NCBI GenBank assembly: GCA_007694185.1
Contig: RECD01000148.1
Location: forward strand, 53,377-117,376
Direction: 5' to 3'
DNA: 64,000 nt
Source: Planctomycetaceae bacterium
Lineage (GTDB): Bacteria; Planctomycetota; Planctomycetia; Pirellulales; Pirellulaceae
Within the stretch, counting starts at the first letter, position 1; each line of letters opens with the position of its first letter. Shown here in pieces: positions 55,044 to 63,994 of this stretch. Position numbers and translations under genes: made by a program. Below the pieces are notes generated by a model. That model was given only the letters and a program-made list of their open reading frames with translations, made no database searches and was not told the origin of the DNA.

Positions 55044-55474
55044 GGAACCCCGCAAGTCCGTAAGCCATTCAGTCGCTTGGTTGCCGGCGATCGTCCGCAC
55101 GGCACGCCATCCGGTTCGGTACCGGTCTGAGGGGTTGCATCGGACGCAAGGCGCGACGCTCTCCACGAGTTGGGTTGGCAGCGGCAAGGTTTAACTCCCT
55201 TAACATTCGCTCCGGCGGCCGGGGTGCCGAGTTGAACGATTAGGGGGTTTATTCCTTCAGCCAGGTCCTTTTCTCTCTCACGGATCGGGTGACTGAGTCC
55301 GACTTGACTGAATCCGGACATTTTCGGGTTCGTTTTGGACCGTGGGATGATCCGATTCGACCGGGTCGCGTATCGCCCGATCAGCCTGTTGACGCCACGC
55401 GTTATACTCAGGTGTGCCGGGCGAGCTTTGTACCGGCTGACGTGACCACTTTCCTAAATCGGGCCCAATTGCAC
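55044..55474. promoter_or_regulatory. Divergent region between HtrA and MoxR genes
   Basis: The 431-base gap has no gene that I can support. It holds a direct repeat TGACTGARTCCGR at 55290-55302 and 55305-55317, period 15 bases, and TTATACTCAGG from 55402, a TATACT -10-like box with no good -35 partner. These are possible regulatory sites for MoxR; evidence is weak. Confidence 0.3.
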
Positions 55475-56482
55475 ATGTCGACCGTCACCGATGCGATGAC
55501 CGCGGAAGCGGCCGAGTTTCGCGAATCGTTTCGCCTGGTCCGAGACGAGATCGGCCGCGCCATCGTCGGGCATCAGGAGGTTGTCGATGGAGTTTTGACA
55601 GCAATTTTGGTCGGCGGCCACTGCTTGCTGGAGGGCGTTCCCGGGCTCGGCAAGACGATGTTGGTGCGGACGCTGGCGGAGGTTCTCGACTTGCCTTTCA
55701 ACCGGGTGCAGTTCACCCCCGACCTGATGCCCGCGGACATTCTGGGCACCAACATGATCGTCGAGGATGAGCAGTCGGGGCGGCGGCGGTTCGAGTTCCA
55801 GCGGGGGCCGGTATTCACACAGCTCCTGTTGGCGGATGAAATCAATCGCGCCACACCCAAAACGCAGTCGGCGATGCTGGAGACGATGCAGGAGGGAACG
55901 GTCACCGCTGCCGGACACCGATACGAACTCGCCAAGCCCTTCTTTGTGTTGGCGACGCAGAACCCGATCGAGCAAGAGGGAACCTACCCGCTGCCCGAAG
56001 CCCAGTTGGATCGCTTTCTGTTCAAGTTGGTTGTCGGTTACAGCAACCGCGACGATTTGGCGACGATCGTCGACCTGACCACGTCAGGAACGGTCACGAA
56101 GCTGAACAAAATTTTGGACGGTCCCCGGTTACTCGAGATGCAGCGGTTGGCGCGCGAAGTGATCCTCGCCCCGCATGTCCGCGACTACCTGGTCCGTTTG
56201 ACGTTGGCAACTCACCCCGACGGCCCCTATGCGGTCGACGCGACCAACGCCTACGTCCGCTGGGGAAGCAGCCCTCGGGGGGCCCAAACGTTGGCACTCG
56301 CCGCGAAGGTCCGCGCCCTGTTGGACGGGCGGTTCAACGTCAGCTTTGAGGACATCCGCCGCGTCTACGTCCCCTCGCTGCGGCATCGACTGTTGATGAA
56401 CTTCGAAGCCCAAGCCGAGGGGATCGATCCCGATCAGGTGTTGTTGAAAGTGCTTGAAAAAGTCCCTGAGAAAGCTGACTGA
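55475..56482 (+). CDS. MoxR-family AAA+ ATPase
   Basis: MoxR ATPases act as chaperones for assembly of metal-containing or membrane complexes, often with VWA-domain partners. I chose the ATG at 55475, giving 335 residues. It shows Walker A GVPGLGKTM (Lys60), Walker B LLADEINRA, a PEAQLDRF sensor motif and the helical lid. The usual DUF58 and VWA neighbours are missing here, although a VWA protein is encoded at 26.4-28.4 kb. It ends 80 bases before the PDZ protein gene. Confidence 0.94.
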   Translation: MSTVTDAMTAEAAEFRESFRLVRDEIGRAIVGHQEVVDGVLTAILVGGHCLLEGVPGLGKTMLVRTLAEVLDLPFNRVQFTPDLMPADILGTNMIVEDEQSGRRRFEFQRGPVFTQLLLADEINRATPKTQSAMLETMQEGTVTAAGHRYELAKPFFVLATQNPIEQEGTYPLPEAQLDRFLFKLVVGYSNRDDLATIVDLTTSGTVTKLNKILDGPRLLEMQRLAREVILAPHVRDYLVRLTLATHPDGPYAVDATNAYVRWGSSPRGAQTLALAAKVRALLDGRFNVSFEDIRRVYVPSLRHRLLMNFEAQAEGIDPDQVLLKVLEKVPEKAD

Positions 56483-56562
56483 CCTCGGCGTTGTCCCGAT
56501 GCTGCTTTACTTGTCCCCACCCCCATCTCTTTTCAACCCTTCCCATTCAGGAGAAACGACCG

Positions 56563-57996
56563 ATGAAAACCACCCCGCTGTCCCCACCGCTGAGCCGAGT
56601 CTTGGCTCTGCTGGTGGGGCTGATGCTGGCGACCGTCGCCGCTCGAGCCGAAGCCCAAGCTCCTCTTTCCGAAGACGTTCTGCAGCGACTTCGGCAAGGT
56701 TTGGAAGCGGCTAACTTGCCGCCCGAGTTGCGGGAACGGATTTTGGAGGCGGCGCAGAATCGCATGCCCGACGCGGTCGGATCGCGGGAGGAACAGAGCG
56801 AACGCGCGGCGGAGGAAATTCGAGAAAGGGCGATGCAGATGGCTCGGGAACGGGTCGAGCAGGCGGAACGTGAGGCGGATCTCGCACGCGAGCGAGCGGA
56901 GCGGATGCGTCGAGACCTGGAACGGGTAATGGAGCGGCAACCTCGCGGTGAGGAAGAACCGCGACGCGAACGCTCCGCGCGGCCGGAGCGACCCGAACCG
57001 GAGGCAGCTCGAGGCCGTGATCAGCGGCAGCCGCTGCGTCGCGAAGCGGCCGGCAGAGAATTCGAAATCGGGGCGGTCGTCGAACAGCGAGAGGATCGGC
57101 AACTCGAAATCGTCGAACTGCAAGAGGATTCCGCTTCGGTCGCGGCCGGCTTGCAGAAAGGCGATGTCATCGTGCGGATCGGGGATCAACCCGCTGGCAA
57201 CCTCGACGAACTGGCAACGCACGTTCAGGAAGCGGGCCGGGAAGGGCGTTGGCTGGAGTTGCGCGTCCGACGAGATGAGCAGGAAATCAATATCATTGTC
57301 AAGCCGACCCGTTCCCGACCCGAAGTTGCCGGGGCAGAGTTTGCAAGGCCAGGAGGCGAGCGGCCCGGTGGTCCTGGCCGGTCTGGTATGCCGCCGATTG
57401 GGGGACCTGGACCGATGGGACCTGGACCGATGGGGCCTGGCATGATGGGGCCTGACATGATGGGACCTGGCATGATGGGACCCGGAGGCCCACCGTGGGC
57501 TGGCGAACTTGAGGATTTGCGACGACAGGTGGACCAGTTGCGGCGTGAACTGAACGACATCCGCGGGTCGCTCGGACGTGGCGGACGCGAGGGGGCGGAG
57601 GAACGACGGCCTGGGCCCGGCCGCCCGGGAATGGACCGCCCGGGAATGGACCGCCCGGGAATGGACCGCTCGGAGAGGGACCGCCCGGGGATGGACCGCC
57701 CGGGACGAGATCGCGCGGACGGGGATCGATCGGGGCCGGGATGGCAACCTGGACCTGGACCCGAACCTGGGCCCGGGCCGATGTGGCCGGGACGGATGGG
57801 ATTCTGGATGACGAATCCTTGGGAAAGGATGCAGCCTGGCCAGGCCGCGCCGCAAGGCGAGCGTTCGGGTAGAGATCAGCCCCGTGAGGAACGGCGTCGC
57901 GGTCCGCAGCCCCGTGGAGAGGAACCCCGGACGGAATCCTCGCCGGAAAGCCACGCTCGGGACGCGGCACCACGTGGTGAGCGTCCGACCGAATGA
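56563..57996 (+). CDS. Secreted PDZ protein with Gly-Pro-Met and Arg-Pro-Gly-Met-Asp tracts
   Basis: I chose the ATG at 56563 because AGGAG is nine bases upstream and it begins a signal peptide (LALLVGLMLATVAARAEA). Residues 60-150 are a long charged coiled coil with Arg-Glu repeats. A PDZ domain follows at about 165-245, containing VAAGLQKGDVIVRIGDQP. The remainder is disordered: a GPM-rich tract (57401-57485), a predicted helical LEDLRRQVDQLRREL segment, then RPGMDRPGMD repeats and a Pro/Gly/Met-rich end. The PDZ domain suggests binding protein C termini in the periplasm; HtrA, nearby, is a candidate partner. No homolog is recognised over the full length. Confidence 0.75.
   Translation: MKTTPLSPPLSRVLALLVGLMLATVAARAEAQAPLSEDVLQRLRQGLEAANLPPELRERILEAAQNRMPDAVGSREEQSERAAEEIRERAMQMARERVEQAEREADLARERAERMRRDLERVMERQPRGEEEPRRERSARPERPEPEAARGRDQRQPLRREAAGREFEIGAVVEQREDRQLEIVELQEDSASVAAGLQKGDVIVRIGDQPAGNLDELATHVQEAGREGRWLELRVRRDEQEINIIVKPTRSRPEVAGAEFARPGGERPGGPGRSGMPPIGGPGPMGPGPMGPGMMGPDMMGPGMMGPGGPPWAGELEDLRRQVDQLRRELNDIRGSLGRGGREGAEERRPGPGRPGMDRPGMDRPGMDRSERDRPGMDRPGRDRADGDRSGPGWQPGPGPEPGPGPMWPGRMGFWMTNPWERMQPGQAAPQGERSGRDQPREERRRGPQPRGEEPRTESSPESHARDAAPRGERPTE
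57621..57665 (+). repeat. Tandem 15-bp repeat, three exact copies
   Basis: The unit CCGCCCGGGAATGGA occurs three times without change at 57621-57635, 57636-57650 and 57651-57665, and degenerates downstream. It encodes the RPGMD repeat of the PDZ protein and could expand or contract by slippage. Confidence 0.9.
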
Positions 57997-58178
57997 GTGT
58001 TCGTCCGAATCGGTCTCGATCGGCAGCGATGTTTCGCCGCCCCTGCCAGGACGTTACATTGGTCGCTCGGGCGAAGGGTCGCCCGAAGGGAAGCTTGGTA
58101 CGGTTGCTGGGTAGAACCTGGGCAGAGCCCGAGTAAAGCCCCGAGTAAAGCCCCGGGATAAGCAATGAGCGGAGCGGG

Positions 58179-59108
58179 ATGCGAAATCTGGTCGGCTATC
58201 TGATTCGTCGCGTCGGCTGGATGCTGCTGACGCTATGGATCGTCTACACCGTCTCGTTCGTGTTGATGCGATCGGTCCCCGGGAACCCGTTCAGCAGCGA
58301 GCGGACTGTGCCGGCCGCGATCGAACGCCAGCTTCGCGCCCGCTACAACCTCGACGCCCCGGTGCACCGCCAATATTTCGATATCGGTTGGGGGATCGTC
58401 AGCCGTGGTGATCTGGGTTGGAGTTTGCGTCTGGAAGATTACAGCGTCAATCAAGTCTTGGCCGAAGGCTTTCCGGTTTCGGCATCGCTCGCGATTTTCG
58501 GGTTGGTCTTTGCGATCGGCTTGGGCATTCCCGCCGGGATCATTTCGGCGGTACGACGCGGTTCGTTCGCCGACTTGTCGATGATGACGGCCGCGGTGTT
58601 GGGGATCGCGGTCCCGAATTTTGTTTTGGCGAGCATCGTGATCTTGCTGTTCGTCTTCATCCTGCCGATCTTCCCGGCCGCCGGTTGGGGCACCCTGCAA
58701 CAACTCGTACTCCCCGCGTTTTGTCTCGGCGCCCCGGTGGCCGCCTACATCGCCCGGCTGACCCGAGCCGGGATGCTCGAGGTGTTGACTCGCGAGCACG
58801 TGCGGACCGCGATGGCCAAGGGGTTATCGCCCCAAGCTGTGGTGCTGAAGCACGTGCTGCCGGGGGCGATGTTGCCGGTGGTGTCGTACCTCGGTCCCGC
58901 CACGGCTGGCGTTTTGACCGGGTCTTTGGTGCTGGAAAAGATTTTCGCGATCCCAGGGATGGGGAGCCATTTCATCAACGCTGCGCTTCAGCGAGATTAC
59001 TTCCTCGCGATGGGGATGGTGCTGACCTACACCGTGCTGTTGTTCGTCATGAACTCGATCGTCGACATCAGCTACGCCGTGATCGATCCGAGGGTCAAGT
59101 TGCAGTGA
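58179..59108 (+). CDS. Oligopeptide ABC transporter permease (DppB/OppB type)
   Basis: The 309-residue inner-membrane permease has the N-terminal RSVPGNPF-type motif of the DppB family and the ABC coupling loop EHVRTAMAKGLSPQAVVLKH. About six transmembrane helices are evident. It begins a four-gene transporter with overlapping or one-base-spaced genes: the stop overlaps the next GTG start by four bases (GTGA, 59105-59108). Substrates of such systems are di- or oligopeptides or other small molecules. No substrate-binding protein gene is in view. Confidence 0.93.
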   Translation: MRNLVGYLIRRVGWMLLTLWIVYTVSFVLMRSVPGNPFSSERTVPAAIERQLRARYNLDAPVHRQYFDIGWGIVSRGDLGWSLRLEDYSVNQVLAEGFPVSASLAIFGLVFAIGLGIPAGIISAVRRGSFADLSMMTAAVLGIAVPNFVLASIVILLFVFILPIFPAAGWGTLQQLVLPAFCLGAPVAAYIARLTRAGMLEVLTREHVRTAMAKGLSPQAVVLKHVLPGAMLPVVSYLGPATAGVLTGSLVLEKIFAIPGMGSHFINAALQRDYFLAMGMVLTYTVLLFVMNSIVDISYAVIDPRVKLQ

Positions 59109-60376
59109 GCCAAGCCAGACCGACCCACGATCCGGCTGCTGCTGCGGCCGCAGAGGAGCAGCGCCGCGAAACGCTGGCCCGACTGTTGGAAGAGTCGAAG
59201 CAGATTCGCGGCAACTCGTTATGGAGCGATGCGTGGCGGAGGTTGCGGCGGCGACGGGCCGCGATGGCGTCGTTGATCGGCCTGATCGTGCTCGTGATCC
59301 TAGCTCTGCTGACCCCGCTGTTGCCGCTGCAGAGCCCGATCGACAAGGACCTGAAGAACCGCCGCCTGTTGCCGCCCGAGTGGGGGGCCATGACGATGGG
59401 GAGTCGTGAAGGGTTGGGATTTGCCGAAGGGTCGTTGGTAGCGGAGCTTCGCCGGTTCGACGCCGAGATCGACGAACTGAGACGTCAACGGGGTGAGCTT
59501 TCCGACCCGGCCGAACGGTCCGCCATGGACGAAAAGATTCGCCAACGGACGCGTGTGGAGCACCCGTTCAACCAACTCTGGAACAAACTCGGGCCCGTTT
59601 CCCACCTGATGTGTCGGCTGCGGGTCAGCCTGTTCGGCGACTACGCGATCCCTTCGATTTTCGGCACCGATAAGCTCGGTCGAGACCTGTTGGCGAGGGT
59701 CTTTTGGGGGGCCCGGGTGTCGCTGTTGGTGGGGGTCGTCGCGACGTTGGTCAGCCTGGTGATCGGGGTCAGCTACGGGGCGACCGCCGGTTATGTGGGC
59801 GGCCTGGTCGATGCCGTGATGATGCGGATCGTCGACATCCTCTATTCCATCCCCTTCATTTTTGTGGTCATTTTTCTGATCACCTTTTTGGGTGAGGACA
59901 ACGTCAAGGTTTGGCTGCAGGATCGCGGCATCGAGCAGATCACGATCTTTTATTTCGTGATCGGCGCGATCTATTGGCTGACGATGTCGCGGGTCGTCCG
60001 CGGTCAGGTGTTGTCGCTGCGTAACGAGCAATTCATCGAAGCGGCGCGGACGGTCGGGGCATCGACCTGGCGGATCGTCTTTCGACATCTGGTCCCCAAC
60101 GTGTTGGGGGTGGTGATCGTCTACCTGACGCTGACCATCCCGGCCGTGATGTTGTTCGAAGCGTTCCTGTCGTTCCTCGGCTTGGGGGTCGCGCCGCCGG
60201 ACGTCTCCTGGGGGCAATTGCTCAACGACGGCGTGGAAGCCTTATCGAGCGTGAGGCTGTATTGGTGGGTGGTCGTGTTCCCCGGGGCGGCATTGGCCGC
60301 AACCTTGTTCGCGCTCAATTTCCTCGGTGACGGGGTGCGGGACGCGTTGGACCCCAAGATGAAGAATCGGGATTAA
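59105..60376 (+). CDS. Oligopeptide ABC transporter permease (DppC/OppC type) with large periplasmic insert
   Basis: The GTG at 59105 (overlapping the DppB stop) gives 423 residues, well above the usual 280-310. Transmembrane helix 1 lies at about 54-73, but the conserved FGTDKLGRD motif does not begin until about 186. The roughly 110-residue stretch between includes a charged coiled-coil-like helix near 113-150 (ELRRFDAEIDELRR). This would sit outside the membrane and might contact a binding protein. The coupling loop, EQFIEAARTVGAS, is normal, so the permease should work. Confidence 0.9.
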   Translation: MSQARPTHDPAAAAAAEEQRRETLARLLEESKQIRGNSLWSDAWRRLRRRRAAMASLIGLIVLVILALLTPLLPLQSPIDKDLKNRRLLPPEWGAMTMGSREGLGFAEGSLVAELRRFDAEIDELRRQRGELSDPAERSAMDEKIRQRTRVEHPFNQLWNKLGPVSHLMCRLRVSLFGDYAIPSIFGTDKLGRDLLARVFWGARVSLLVGVVATLVSLVIGVSYGATAGYVGGLVDAVMMRIVDILYSIPFIFVVIFLITFLGEDNVKVWLQDRGIEQITIFYFVIGAIYWLTMSRVVRGQVLSLRNEQFIEAARTVGASTWRIVFRHLVPNVLGVVIVYLTLTIPAVMLFEAFLSFLGLGVAPPDVSWGQLLNDGVEALSSVRLYWWVVVFPGAALAATLFALNFLGDGVRDALDPKMKNRD

Positions 60377-61426
60377 GTGGTGTCTGAGCAAACGATGAAC
60401 CCTCCCTTGTTGAGCGTGGAAGACCTGCATGTCAGCTTTCAAACCGACGAGGGCTTGGTCGAAGCGGTACGCGGGGTTTCCTTCGATTTGGGCCAGGGAG
60501 AAACCTTGGGGATCGTCGGTGAAAGCGGCAGTGGCAAGAGCGTCACGAACCTGGCCTTGATGGGCTTGATCCCGCGTCCGCCGGGACGGATCGATCGCGG
60601 CTCGGCCAAGCTCGCCGGGCGGGATCTGATCCAGATGTCCCAGAAAGAGCTGATGGATGTCCGCGGCCGCCGGATCGGGATGATTTTCCAGGACCCGATG
60701 ACGGCTCTCAACCCGCTGATGACCGTCGGCCAGCAGTTGACCGAGGTCACTCGTCGGCACTTCGGGTTGTCCCGTGCCGCCGCCCAGACCCGCGCGGCCG
60801 AGATGCTGGAAATGGTCGGGATCAGCGCCCCGGAAAGTCGTTTGCGGGATTACCCGCACCAGTTCAGTGGCGGCATGCGGCAGCGGGTGATGATCGCCAT
60901 GGCGTTGTCGTGCGAGCCCGAGATCTTGATCGCGGACGAGCCGACCACGGCGCTCGACGTGACGATCCAAGCTCAGATTCTCGAATTGCTCGGCGACCTG
61001 CAGCGACGGCGCGGGACGAGCATCATCCTGGTCACCCACGACTTGGGCGTCGTCGCCGGGATTTGTGATCGGGTCCTGGTGATGTATGCCGGCCGGGTGG
61101 TCGAGCAGGCCACGGTCACGGAGCTATTCGCGTCCCCTCGGCACCCCTACACCCTGGGGTTGCTCCGTTCTTTGCCGCGGTTGGACCGCGACCATTCGCT
61201 TCGATTGGAAGCGATCCCTGGCCAACCCCCCGACATGACCCGCGTGCCCGCGGGGTGTTCCTTCCGTGCCCGTTGCCCGGTGGCTCTAGCACGGTGTGCC
61301 GACGACACGCCGCCGCTCCGCGAGGTGGCGACGGGCCGATCGTCTGCCTGCTGGCACGACGACGCTCGGCAACCCGCGGGGGTCGCTTCGATCTCGCCGG
61401 ACCCATCCCCCGTTGCAGGAGGCTGA
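60377..61426 (+). CDS. Oligopeptide ABC transporter ATPase (DppD/OppD type)
   Basis: This 349-residue ATPase energises the transporter. It has Walker A GESGSGKS, the signature FSGGMRQR, Walker B ILIADEPT and a C-terminal cysteine-rich oligopeptide-ABC tail (CSFRARCP) that can bind an iron-sulfur cluster. The start is a GTG directly after the DppC stop; a second GTG and an ATG at 60395 are also possible. It sits between DppC and DppF. Confidence 0.93.
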   Translation: MVSEQTMNPPLLSVEDLHVSFQTDEGLVEAVRGVSFDLGQGETLGIVGESGSGKSVTNLALMGLIPRPPGRIDRGSAKLAGRDLIQMSQKELMDVRGRRIGMIFQDPMTALNPLMTVGQQLTEVTRRHFGLSRAAAQTRAAEMLEMVGISAPESRLRDYPHQFSGGMRQRVMIAMALSCEPEILIADEPTTALDVTIQAQILELLGDLQRRRGTSIILVTHDLGVVAGICDRVLVMYAGRVVEQATVTELFASPRHPYTLGLLRSLPRLDRDHSLRLEAIPGQPPDMTRVPAGCSFRARCPVALARCADDTPPLREVATGRSSACWHDDARQPAGVASISPDPSPVAGG

Positions 61427-61427
61427 C

Positions 61428-62465
61428 TTGAGCCAGACACCGATCCTGCAGGTTCGCCACCTCCAGGTCCATTTCCCGTTCAGTTCGGGCGGGTTCCTGC
61501 GGCCTGTCCGCGGCCTGATTCGCGCCGTCGATGACATCTCGTTCGAGATCGCCGAGGGGGAAACGCTCGGGCTGGTCGGCGAGTCGGGATGTGGCAAGTC
61601 GACCACCGCCCGCGCGATCGTCGGTTTGGTCAAGCCGACCGCGGGTGACATCCTGTTGGAGGGGCAACGGATCAGCGACCTGAGCGAACGGGCGATGCTG
61701 CCGCACCGCCGGGTCGTGCAAATGGTCTTCCAGGACCCCTTCGCTTCGCTCAATCCGCGGATGACGATCGGTTCGATCATCGGCGAACCGCTGCGGGTAC
61801 ACGGGTTGGCCCGCGGCCGCGACCTGCAACTCGAAGTCCTGCGGTTGCTCGACCTCGTGGGGCTGAACCCCCGTTTCCTGAACCGCTACCCGCACGAATT
61901 TTCCGGCGGGCAGCGCCAACGAATCGGGATCGCCCGCGCCCTGGCCGTTCAACCCAAGGTGCTGCTGTGCGATGAACCGGTATCGGCCTTGGACGTCTCG
62001 ATCCAGGCGCAGATCATCAACCTGCTGATGGACCTGCAGCAGCAACTCGGGCTGTCCTACCTGTTCATCGCCCACGACTTGGCGGTCGTGCGGCACATCG
62101 CTGACCGGGTCGGCGTGATGTACCTCGGGCGGATCGTCGAAATGGCTGCCGCCGCCGAGCTGTACGATCACCCACTCCACCCCTACACGGAAGCCTTGAT
62201 GTCGGCCGTGCCGATTCCCGACCCGGTCGAATCGGCGAAACGCAGCCGCATCGTTCTCAAGGGGGAGGTCCCTTCGCCGGACCGCGAGTATCCCGGCTGC
62301 GCTTTGGCTGACCGCTGTTGGCTGGTCGAGGACCGTTGTCGGGTCGATCGCCCTACGTTGAGGAATGCCGTCGGTAGGGAAGAATCGGCCCAACAGGCCG
62401 CCTGTTGGGTGCGGTGTGGCGAGCGGGGCGACAGCCTTCAGGATGCAACCGGCGCCGATTCTTGA
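61428..62465 (+). CDS. Oligopeptide ABC transporter ATPase (DppF/OppF type)
   Basis: The partner ATPase to DppD. The start is a TTG at 61428 with a perfect AGGAGG five bases upstream, giving 345 residues; it lies one base after the DppD stop. It has Walker A GESGCGKST, signature FSGGQRQR, Walker B VLLCDEPVSALD and the C-terminal cysteine-containing motif (CALADRC). These two ATPases, with DppB and DppC, make a complete transport core. The longer frame upstream overlaps DppD and is not used. Confidence 0.92.
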   Translation: MSQTPILQVRHLQVHFPFSSGGFLRPVRGLIRAVDDISFEIAEGETLGLVGESGCGKSTTARAIVGLVKPTAGDILLEGQRISDLSERAMLPHRRVVQMVFQDPFASLNPRMTIGSIIGEPLRVHGLARGRDLQLEVLRLLDLVGLNPRFLNRYPHEFSGGQRQRIGIARALAVQPKVLLCDEPVSALDVSIQAQIINLLMDLQQQLGLSYLFIAHDLAVVRHIADRVGVMYLGRIVEMAAAAELYDHPLHPYTEALMSAVPIPDPVESAKRSRIVLKGEVPSPDREYPGCALADRCWLVEDRCRVDRPTLRNAVGREESAQQAACWVRCGERGDSLQDATGADS

Positions 62466-62535
62466 TAACCTAAGTCGACGGTTTCGTTGCCGGATCCGAA
62501 TCCCGACCCGCCGCCCCACCAGCCCCCAGCTTGCC

Positions 62536-63828
62536 ATGAGCTCACGAACTCAACCGCTTCGCATCGCCCTCTGTATCGTCTTCGCCGTTTGTGCCGCTGG
62601 GCCGCTGGGTTCCGGTTCCGCAACCGCTCAGGATTGGCCCGGTTTTCACGGCCCGGCCGGCTTGGGTGCGACAACAGGTGCGTTGCCGGACAGTTGGACC
62701 GACCGGGACTACCAGTGGCGGGTCAAGTTGGGGGGCGAGGACGTCGGGTCGGTGGCGATCGCCGGCGAGCAGGCTTTCTTGATGGATTATGACGCGGCGC
62801 GAAACGCACTCGCCCTCGTCTCACTCGATCTCAACAGCGGCAAGGAACTTTGGCGACGCTTTTTGCCGATCGGTCAGTATCACCGTCACAAGCGGAACAC
62901 CTACGCTTCGAGCACTCCGACCATCGCGGATGATTCGGTTTACATCGCTTATGCCGATGCGGACCACACCTGGTTGCGGTCCTTCACCTTGGGCGGCGAC
63001 GAACGTTGGAATCGCGACTTCGGGCCCTGGCAAAGCGATCACGGCTTCGCGACCTCGCCCCGCGTCGCCGGCGGAATGGTATTCCTGTTCGATTCTCAGC
63101 AAGCCGAGCAGTTGGAACCTGGGCAGCAGGCTGCCCACGAACGGGTCGTCGCGGTCGACGCCGCGACCGGGGACGATCGTTGGGAAACCGAATTGAAGGC
63201 GACTCGGACCAACTACGGAATTCCCGCTTACTACCACCCGACTGAGGGAAACCCGCAAGTGATCACGGCGGGGACCGGGAACGGCCTGGTCGGATTTGAC
63301 GCCAAGTCCGGCACGAAATTGTGGGAATTGGGGGTGCTTGACAAGCGGAGCGTCAGCTCGCCGCTGGTGATCGGCGACTTGGCGATCGCGAGCTGCGGGA
63401 GTGGCGGCGGCGGCAACATCCTGGTGGCCGTCCAGATTCCGACGAAACCGGGGGACTCGCCGCGGGAAGTGTACCGGGTCGATCGGTCCGCTGCTTACGT
63501 CCCCACCTCCGCGTTGGACGGCGACCACCTGATGATGGTGTCGGACAACGGGATCATATCGAGGCTCCGGGCGGCAGACGGCGAAATCGTCTGGAGCCGC
63601 CGGTTGGGTGGCAATTTTGGTGCGTCGCCGATCGTCATCGGCAACAAAACCCTGGTGATCTCGCTCGATGGCATCGCCACCGTCATCGCCAATGGGAATG
63701 AATTCCAGAAGCTGGGCGAAGTCGATTTGGGAGCGGGAGTCGGCGCCAGTCCGGCGGCCGGTGGCGGCAAACTGCTGATCCGTGTCGGTGACGAATTGCG
63801 CTGCTTGTCACTGGAAAAGTCGACCTGA
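62536..63828 (+). CDS. Secreted PQQ-repeat beta-propeller protein
   Basis: The 430-residue protein starts at an ATG that begins a signal peptide (IALCIVFAVCAAG) cleaved near ATAQDWPGF. The mature protein contains repeated beta-propeller blades with W-R/S-x-x-L, A-x-D-A-A-T-G and K-S-G-T-K-L-W motifs, the PQQ-like repeat. Members include outer-membrane assembly factors and alcohol dehydrogenase relatives; planctomycetes have many of uncertain role. No metal or PQQ-binding residues could be confirmed. It follows the transporter genes by 70 bases. Confidence 0.88.
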   Translation: MSSRTQPLRIALCIVFAVCAAGPLGSGSATAQDWPGFHGPAGLGATTGALPDSWTDRDYQWRVKLGGEDVGSVAIAGEQAFLMDYDAARNALALVSLDLNSGKELWRRFLPIGQYHRHKRNTYASSTPTIADDSVYIAYADADHTWLRSFTLGGDERWNRDFGPWQSDHGFATSPRVAGGMVFLFDSQQAEQLEPGQQAAHERVVAVDAATGDDRWETELKATRTNYGIPAYYHPTEGNPQVITAGTGNGLVGFDAKSGTKLWELGVLDKRSVSSPLVIGDLAIASCGSGGGGNILVAVQIPTKPGDSPREVYRVDRSAAYVPTSALDGDHLMMVSDNGIISRLRAADGEIVWSRRLGGNFGASPIVIGNKTLVISLDGIATVIANGNEFQKLGEVDLGAGVGASPAAGGGKLLIRVGDELRCLSLEKST

Positions 63829-63900
63829 CCGCGATCATCGCGACCCTAGTGCTTTGTTCCCATTCGATTTTCGGGTTGACACACCGGAGGGCTTGCGCCC

Positions 63901-63994
63901 TGCCGCTATTTATGTTAGCGGAACGGCGCGAGCCGTCCGGTCCTACCTGCCGCTATTTATGTTAGCGGAACGGCGCGAGCCGTCCGGTCCTACC
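63901..63994 (+). repeat. Two exact tandem copies of a 47-bp double-hairpin repeat
   Basis: Copies at 63901-63947 and 63948-63994 are identical. Each contains CCGCTA-TTTATGT-TAGCGG and ACGGC-GCGA-GCCGT, two hairpins, the second with a GNRA tetraloop. A smaller hairpin GGGC-TTGC-GCCC (63889-63900) precedes them. The 172 bases from 63829 to the edge otherwise hold no gene. This looks like a dispersed REP-type intergenic element; a CRISPR is excluded by the lack of spacers. Confidence 0.85.

Noticed and set aside
56533..57954. A 473-codon minus-strand frame opposite the PDZ protein gene
   Set aside because: It is a mirror of the repetitive coding strand, with Arg/His/Pro-rich composition and no domain.
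63901..63994. CRISPR array
   Set aside because: Copies are directly adjacent, with no spacers, and no cas gene is present.
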